Shown piece by piece: positions 7,292 through 11,177 of a DNA stretch of 11,177 nucleotides. Position 1 is the first letter of the stretch. Each line of letters opens with the position of its first letter. Origin of the DNA: Akkermansiaceae bacterium UBA985 (lineage in GTDB: Bacteria > Verrucomicrobiota > Verrucomicrobiia > Verrucomicrobiales > Akkermansiaceae); assembly GCA_002292185.1 (NCBI GenBank), contig DBBL01000037.1:1-11177 (forward strand), read 5' to 3'. The position numbers and the translations under genes are program-made. Below the pieces are notes generated by a model. That model was not told where the DNA came from, did no database searches, and saw only the letters and a program-made list of their open reading frames with translations.

Positions 7292-8275
7292 ATGAAAACA
7301 CCTATCACCGTCTCAGTAACGGGTGCAGCCGGACAAATCGGCTACGCACTACTTTTCCGCATTGCTTCAGGAGCAATGTTTGGTCCCGATCAACCAGTCA
7401 ACCTACGTCTCATTGAAATCGAGCCAGGCATGAAAGCTCTCCACGGAGTCATCATGGAGCTCGACGACTGCGCATTCCCGCTGCTCAACGACATCGTAGC
7501 CACCAGTGATCTCAATGAAGGATTCAAAGGAACAAACTGGGCTTTGCTCGTTGGTTCTGTTCCACGCGGCCCGGGCATGGAGCGTGGTGACCTGCTTAAA
7601 ATCAATGGCGGCATTTTCACCGGCCAAGGCCAAGCCATCGCGGCCAATGCTGCCGATGATGTTCGCGTGCTTGTTGTAGGTAATCCGTGCAACACCAATG
7701 CTCTGATTGCTATGAACAATGCCGAGGGTGTGCCAAATGATCGTTTCTTTGCAATGACTCGTCTCGATGAAAACCGTGCGAAGTCTCAGCTTGCTGATAA
7801 AGCGGGCTGTCACAACAGCGATGTTACTAACTTGTGCATCTGGGGTAATCACTCAGCCACGCAGTATCCAGATTACACCAATGCCAAAATCAAAGGTCAG
7901 CCTGTCACCGATGTCATCACTGACACAGAGTGGCTTCAGGGTGAGTTCATCGCAACTGTGCAGCAACGTGGCGCCGCCATTATTGCAGCCCGTGGTGCCT
8001 CTTCAGCTGCCTCTGCCGCTAACGGCGTTGTCGACACCGTCCGCAGCTTGACGACTCCAACACCTGAGGGTGACTGGACTAGCGTTTGCGTCTGTTCTGA
8101 TGGCTCCTACGGCATCGACGCAGGCCTTATCGCCTCTATGCCTATCCGCGTAGATGCAGATGGTCGCTGGGACGTAGTTCCTGGTGTTGAGCTCGATGAG
8201 TTCTCTCGTGGTAAGGTTGACGCTACCCTGCAAGAACTTCGCGATGAGCGTGAAGCGGTTGCCGAGCTCATCTAA
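7292..8275 (+). CDS. mdh: Malate dehydrogenase, NAD-dependent (cytosolic type)
   Basis: This enzyme interconverts malate and oxaloacetate in the TCA cycle. The 327-residue protein has the Rossmann nucleotide loop [12 protein letters not shown] (9-20), substrate-binding arginines Arg92 and Arg98 in [20 protein letters not shown] (131-136), the TRLDENRA segment (156-163) with catalytic-dyad Asp159 and Arg162, and the catalytic His187 in [11 protein letters not shown]. These place it in the MDH type 2 group (cytosolic and some bacterial enzymes), not the E. coli type. The residue after beta-2 that contacts the cofactor ribose is Glu42 (LIEIEP), where cytosolic NAD enzymes have Asp. That still argues for NAD rather than NADP. 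A GTG ten codons earlier (7262) is in frame, but the extra residues resemble nothing in the family and overlap a possible promoter, so I start at the ATG. A strong terminator follows. Confidence 0.95.
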   Translation: MKTPITVSVTGAAGQIGYALLFRIASGAMFGPDQPVNLRLIEIEPGMKALHGVIMELDDCAFPLLNDIVATSDLNEGFKGTNWALLVGSVPRGPGMERGDLLKINGGIFTGQGQAIAANAADDVRVLVVGNPCNTNALIAMNNAEGVPNDRFFAMTRLDENRAKSQLADKAGCHNSDVTNLCIWGNHSATQYPDYTNAKIKGQPVTDVITDTEWLQGEFIATVQQRGAAIIAARGASSAASAANGVVDTVRSLTTPTPEGDWTSVCVCSDGSYGIDAGLIASMPIRVDADGRWDVVPGVELDEFSRGKVDATLQELRDEREAVAELI

Positions 8276-8301
8276 TTCATCGACCAATTACAATATTTAC
8301 C

Positions 8302-8338
8302 ACGCGGGGTTTGCTTATAAGCAGGCCCCGCGTTTTTT
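8302..8338 (+). terminator. Rho-independent terminator after mdh
   Basis: ACGCGGGG (8302-8309) pairs perfectly with CCCCGCGT (8326-8333), and the loop contains a further self-complementary GCTTATAAGC. A T run (8333-8338) follows. It lies 26 bases after the mdh stop. No T run follows it on the minus strand, so it acts for mdh and not for the convergent ferredoxin gene. Confidence 0.92.
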
Positions 8339-8378
8339 GTCGCTACTGATGTAGAATCAGGGCCCGGGTCTGGTAGTG

Positions 8379-8600
8379 TCAGACTTCGATACTGATGATG
8401 TCAACAGGACAGCCTTCTTCAGCACGTTTTAAATCCTCAAGATCTTCGTCGAAACCAACAGCCAGCTGAAACACACCTTGCTGCTTGGATTCTAGCAGTT
8501 GAGCTAAACCATCCTCATCCATCTGGAAATACTGAGGGGCTTCATCAGCACACAGTTTGCAGCCTATACACTCAGGCTTTTTATGTCGGATTTTTACCAT
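8379..8600 (-). CDS. Small [4Fe-4S] ferredoxin
   Basis: The 73-residue protein is a single-cluster ferredoxin. Cys11, Cys14 and Cys17 (CIGCKLC) and Cys64 (GCPVDII) are the four ligands in the order CxxCxxC...CP. The second CxxCxxC set of 2[4Fe-4S] ferredoxins is missing, as in the monocluster ferredoxins of Bacillus and Thermotoga. It is acidic in its second half, as usual for an electron carrier. It begins 53 bases after the stop of the U32-family gene on the same strand, and the two probably form one transcript, which suggests it supplies electrons or helps maintain the cluster of that enzyme. This link is inference from gene order. The ATG at 8598-8600 is preceded by only a weak, too-close AAGG. 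Confidence 0.92.
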   Translation of the reverse strand: MVKIRHKKPECIGCKLCADEAPQYFQMDEDGLAQLLESKQQGVFQLAVGFDEDLEDLKRAEEGCPVDIISIEV

Positions 8601-8653
8601 GCCTTGGTCTTTGTGGTTAGGCTCCGTTGCTTGATTCGGAAAATCTTGCCGAC

Positions 8654-9928
8654 TCAGGCATCAACTACCTTATAAAGCTTGTCGTTGGTCCGTATTTTAC
8701 CATCAACTTTGAGGGTCAAGGTCTGACCATTTTTACACTGATTAGCATTAGTCATGTCGCCACTATCTTGCATCACACGCATTTGGTCGACTTTGCCTTC
8801 AATAACTCCAGTGGAGTTGCCAATGACCAGGATATCATCTCCCTTTTCCAGCGTGGTCGCGGAGGAACGCACCTCAATAACACCGGCCTTGCGATAGGCG
8901 TGCGCCACATTGCCGACCAGCACTTTGCGTCGCTTCGACTTGTTGCCGTAATCAGCTGACCAACCTTGCTCGCGCCCGAGGTAATAACCACTCGACAAGC
9001 CGCGGTTGTAGACCGTTTCGAGTTGAGGGTAGAGAGACTTAACGAATTCTTTATTGAACTTACCGGCATGCACGGCATCGATCGCCTGGCGGTAGGCGCG
9101 TGTCACCGTAGCGACGTATTCAGGGCTTCTGCCACGACCTTCAATTTTAAGAACCCTGACGCCAGCAGTAAGAAATTCGTCCATGAAGTCGAGCGTAGCG
9201 ATATCGTTAGGGCTCATGACAAATTGATTGTCTATCTTGAGCTGCTTGCCTGTTTCACTATCAGTGATGGTGTATTCTTTTCGGCAGTTTTGCTCACAGG
9301 CTCCTCGGTTAGCTGATGCATTGGACGTGAACAAGCTCATGCCGCAGCGCCCAGAAACAGCAATGCAAAGTGCTCCATGGGCAAAAGCCTCGATCTCCAT
9401 CTCGCGACCATCTCTGCCTACCAATTGGTTAGCTTTGATTTTATCATAGATGGATTTGATCATCTTAAGGTTGAGTTCGCGGGCCAAGACCACGCGGTCA
9501 CAGTAAGGAGCATAGAATTTGACGGATTCGTAATTTGAGAGAGACAGCTGGGTAGATAGGTGAACTTCTAAGCCGATCTCGTTTGCCATCTGCATGGCGG
9601 CCATGTCTGAGAGGATGACTGCATCAACATGATGTTCTTTGGCCGTCTCAAGCATTTTGCGCGCAAGAGTAAGGTCGTGTTCGTAGAGTAGGGTGTTGAG
9701 TGTGAGGCAGCCCTTGACGCCTGCATCGTGAAGACGACTCATGATCTCCTTAAGGTCGGGCACATTAAATGATCTTCTCGCCCTCGCGCGCATGTTGAGC
9801 TGGGCTAAGCCAAAATAAACGGCATCCGCGCCATTATCGATAGCAGCCTGCAGTGAAGGGAAGCAGCCTGCAGGGGCTAGTAGTTCAGTGCCTTTAGGTA
9901 TGCTGTTTTCAGAAGATGAGAGAGTCAT
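8654..9928 (-). CDS. U32-family protein, TrhP/YegQ-like (tRNA hydroxylation type)
   Basis: The family is annotated as collagenase-like peptidase U32, but characterised bacterial members such as E. coli TrhP (YegQ) and RlhA install hydroxyl groups on tRNA uridine-34 or 23S rRNA and carry an Fe-S cluster. The 424-residue product begins with ELLAPAG (15-21) and GADAVYFG (33-40) of the TIM barrel. The family signature [19 protein letters not shown] (180-198) holds Cys188 and Cys195; Cys211 and Cys215 (GACEQNCR) complete a four-cysteine set, the likely [4Fe-4S] ligands. [17 protein letters not shown] (259-275) is also typical. Residues about 335-424 match the small C-terminal U32 beta-barrel. The length is close to TrhP (about 450) and well short of RlhA (over 650), so TrhP-like tRNA modification is the better guess. 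A ferredoxin gene follows; an Skp-like gene is divergent with 140 bases between. No Shine-Dalgarno sequence is present. Confidence 0.9.
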   Translation of the reverse strand: MTLSSSENSIPKGTELLAPAGCFPSLQAAIDNGADAVYFGLAQLNMRARARRSFNVPDLKEIMSRLHDAGVKGCLTLNTLLYEHDLTLARKMLETAKEHHVDAVILSDMAAMQMANEIGLEVHLSTQLSLSNYESVKFYAPYCDRVVLARELNLKMIKSIYDKIKANQLVGRDGREMEIEAFAHGALCIAVSGRCGMSLFTSNASANRGACEQNCRKEYTITDSETGKQLKIDNQFVMSPNDIATLDFMDEFLTAGVRVLKIEGRGRSPEYVATVTRAYRQAIDAVHAGKFNKEFVKSLYPQLETVYNRGLSSGYYLGREQGWSADYGNKSKRRKVLVGNVAHAYRKAGVIEVRSSATTLEKGDDILVIGNSTGVIEGKVDQMRVMQDSGDMTNANQCKNGQTLTLKVDGKIRTNDKLYKVVDA

Positions 9929-9964
9929 GGTGCGTTGGGTTTGATGGTCTGGAGAAAGGAGGTG

Positions 9965-9984
9965 TCGCTTGAGGTGCTAAGCGA
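9965..9984. repeat. Inverted repeat in the divergent U32/skp intergenic region
   Basis: TCGCTT (9965-9970) is mirrored by AAGCGA (9979-9984) over 8 bases. No T run follows on either strand, so it is not a terminator. Its place between two divergent genes would suit an operator, but a 6-base match can occur by chance. Confidence 0.25.
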
Positions 9985-10068
9985 ATAAGGCATATCTGGA
10001 AAGCACATTGTGACAAAGAATCCCGCATAAGGCTTGCCTGTATTGGTGTAGCCAAGTATTTATTTTCT

Positions 10069-10656
10069 GTGAGATTGGCCCTGCTTTTACTTATTCCGCT
10101 TATAATGGCTACTGAGGTGGTCCATGCACATGGCATGAGTATTGCCACTGTGGATGCAGGTAAAATCTTTAGTCATTGGGATTACACCATCAGCTTTGAG
10201 GATAAGGCCGAAAAACTCAGTAAGTCTCTCGAAGAAAACAATCAAGAGAGGCTCGCCGTAATCAAGGAGCTCGCCAAAAGGCAACAAGACATGGCGGCAA
10301 ATTACCAAAAGGGAAAAGTCTCGATGAGTGCCGAAGAGAAAGCGGCCATGGATAAGTCATTCAAAAACCTTGGTCGTGAGCTGAAAGCACTGGAACAAAA
10401 CCGGGTCGTTTACATGACTCGAGAACAAGAGAAGCTTTCTAAACTGAAAGCCGAAACTTCAAAATCCATTCTCGCTCGCATCCAAAAAGAAATAAGCATT
10501 TATGCGAAGCAGCAAAATTTTGATATGGTCATCGAAATGCAAGGTCACACTACCCGCAACTTGCCCTTTTTCCTCCATCTTGAAGGAGCCGTTGACATCA
10601 CGGATACAATCATACTGCGTCTCAACCAGAGCCATCAGGACAAGCTTCCCAAATAA
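10069..10656 (+). CDS. skp: OmpH/Skp-family periplasmic chaperone
   Basis: Skp holds unfolded outer-membrane proteins in the periplasm on their way to the Bam complex. The 195-residue product has a signal peptide (MRLALLLLIPLIMATEVVHA, cleavage likely after Ala20), then the short first strand IATVDAGKIF (25-34), a long charged coiled-coil stretch (about 45-145) that would form the tentacle arms, and a closing segment with DMVIEM (152-157) and the family-typical end DITDTIILRLNQ (176-187). These match OmpH/Skp closely in layout. The start is uncertain: GTG at 10069 gives only one positive residue before the hydrophobic core, and no ATG gives a signal peptide. A rare ATT at 10042 would add KYLFSVR. 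lpxD follows after 9 bases, an order found in many Gram-negatives. The bamA gene that usually precedes skp is not upstream here: the divergent U32 gene is. Confidence 0.85.
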   Translation: MRLALLLLIPLIMATEVVHAHGMSIATVDAGKIFSHWDYTISFEDKAEKLSKSLEENNQERLAVIKELAKRQQDMAANYQKGKVSMSAEEKAAMDKSFKNLGRELKALEQNRVVYMTREQEKLSKLKAETSKSILARIQKEISIYAKQQNFDMVIEMQGHTTRNLPFFLHLEGAVDITDTIILRLNQSHQDKLPK

Positions 10657-10665
10657 TAGCATTAC

Positions 10666-11177
10666 ATGAAACTGACATTACAAGAGCTCGCAGATCTCAC
10701 TGGCGGTAAGATTATTCGCTCAGGCGCTGTTTCAGAATTTTCGAGCATGGCTTCACTAGACGAAGCCGATCAAAATGAGGTGTCTTTCTTAGGTAATGAT
10801 AAATACCACCAAGATTATCTCAACACCGCAGCTGGGGCCGTCTTGATTCCCGCAGAGGCCTCTGCGGGAGCTTCTCCTGATGATGCAGTTGCGTTGCTAG
10901 AGGTAGGGAACCCTTCATTGGCTTTTGCCCTAGTCGTAAAACATTTTGTGTCCATTACACGTCATTTTTCACCAGGGGTAGATTCCCGTGCCATCGTGGC
11001 GGATGGCGTTACGCTTGACCCTAGTAAGGTGGCTATCAAAGCAGGTGCCATCATTGAAGCAGGCGCTGTTATTGGCGAGGGCACAGAGGTTTGTGCGGGC
11101 GCCGTTGTGGGTGCTAATGTGCAGGTGGGTAAGGATTGCCTCATTCACGCTAATGCAACTATACGTGAACAGTGTGT
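10666..11177 (+). CDS. lpxD: LpxD, UDP-3-O-acylglucosamine N-acyltransferase (N-terminal part)
   Basis: LpxD transfers an acyl chain from acyl carrier protein to the amine of UDP-3-O-acylglucosamine, the third step of lipid A synthesis, at the cytoplasmic side. The visible 170 codons (MKLTLQELADLTGGKIIRSG at the start) run off the right edge. Residues 1-100 form the N-terminal uridine-binding domain: SMASLDEADQNEVSFLGNDKY (27-47) matches the SMxxAxxxxITF-xxxxKY pattern of LpxD, and VGNPSLAFALVV (80-91) matches the NPYLTYA region. From about residue 103 the hexapeptide repeats of the left-handed beta-helix begin (GVDSRAIVADGVTLDPS, AIKAGAIIEAGAVIGEG). The catalytic His lies beyond the edge. 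Nine bases separate it from skp, so co-transcription is likely. A 22-bp palindrome sits inside codons 61-68. Confidence 0.93.
   Translation, partial: MKLTLQELADLTGGKIIRSGAVSEFSSMASLDEADQNEVSFLGNDKYHQDYLNTAAGAVLIPAEASAGASPDDAVALLEVGNPSLAFALVVKHFVSITRHFSPGVDSRAIVADGVTLDPSKVAIKAGAIIEAGAVIGEGTEVCAGAVVGANVQVGKDCLIHANATIREQC
10848..10869. repeat. 22-bp perfect palindrome inside lpxD
   Basis: TCCCGCAGAGG (10848-10858) is followed at once by its exact reverse complement (10859-10869), with no spacer. In RNA it could fold to about 9 base pairs with a GGCC loop. It encodes Ile61 to Gly68 of LpxD in frame, in a stretch that is variable in the family. Confidence 0.85.

Noticed and set aside
7210..7416. 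Frame starting at an ATGA overlap with the ribF stop, which looks like translational coupling
   Set aside because: It runs on into mdh in another frame, ends within it, and encodes nothing recognisable.
7403..7852. 149-codon frame antisense to mdh
   Set aside because: It lies wholly within mdh, whose active-site motifs are intact, and has no domain of its own.
8966..9316. 116-codon plus-strand frame
   Set aside because: It is antisense to the U32-family gene and shows no family features.

Overview
The window looks like a stretch of chromosome from a Gram-negative bacterium, most likely of the Verrucomicrobiota (my impression is the Akkermansiaceae/Rubritalea side). That is an inference from three things: lipid A and outer-membrane genes (an OmpH/Skp-type chaperone and lpxD), a very large secreted LamG-fold protein with a non-enzymatic look, and a cytosolic-type malate dehydrogenase. 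GC content is near one half by eye. No mobile element, CRISPR array, tRNA or rRNA is visible, and no gap between genes reaches 300 bases.

Layout. On the minus strand, bases 1-2418 hold the classic protein quality-control cluster in the order tig, clpP, clpX; clpX is cut by the left edge. A terminator-like hairpin lies between clpP and clpX, and another hairpin with a short T run lies in front of tig. Divergent from tig is a 1044-residue exported protein with a LamG/concanavalin-like domain (2686-5820, plus). It is followed by a very small cysteine-rich lipoprotein (5944-6153) that ends at a strong rho-independent terminator. Next come the bifunctional flavin enzyme ribF (6266-7213) and malate dehydrogenase mdh (7292-8275), which ends at a second strong terminator. 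On the minus strand, a U32-family protein of the tRNA/rRNA-hydroxylation type (8654-9928) is followed by a small [4Fe-4S] ferredoxin (8379-8600), probably as one operon. Divergent from that pair, a Skp-like chaperone (10069-10656) is followed after 9 bases by lpxD, which runs off the right edge.

How the genes work together. Trigger factor folds nascent chains, and ClpP with ClpX degrades failed or tagged proteins. Skp and LpxD both serve outer-membrane building: Skp escorts membrane proteins and LpxD acylates the lipid A precursor. RibF makes FMN and FAD. The ferredoxin is a natural candidate electron or cluster partner for the U32 protein. The two least understood products are the LamG exoprotein and the cysteine-rich lipoprotein. 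None of the starts I examined has a good Shine-Dalgarno sequence, so start calls rest on protein alignment and signal-peptide shape.
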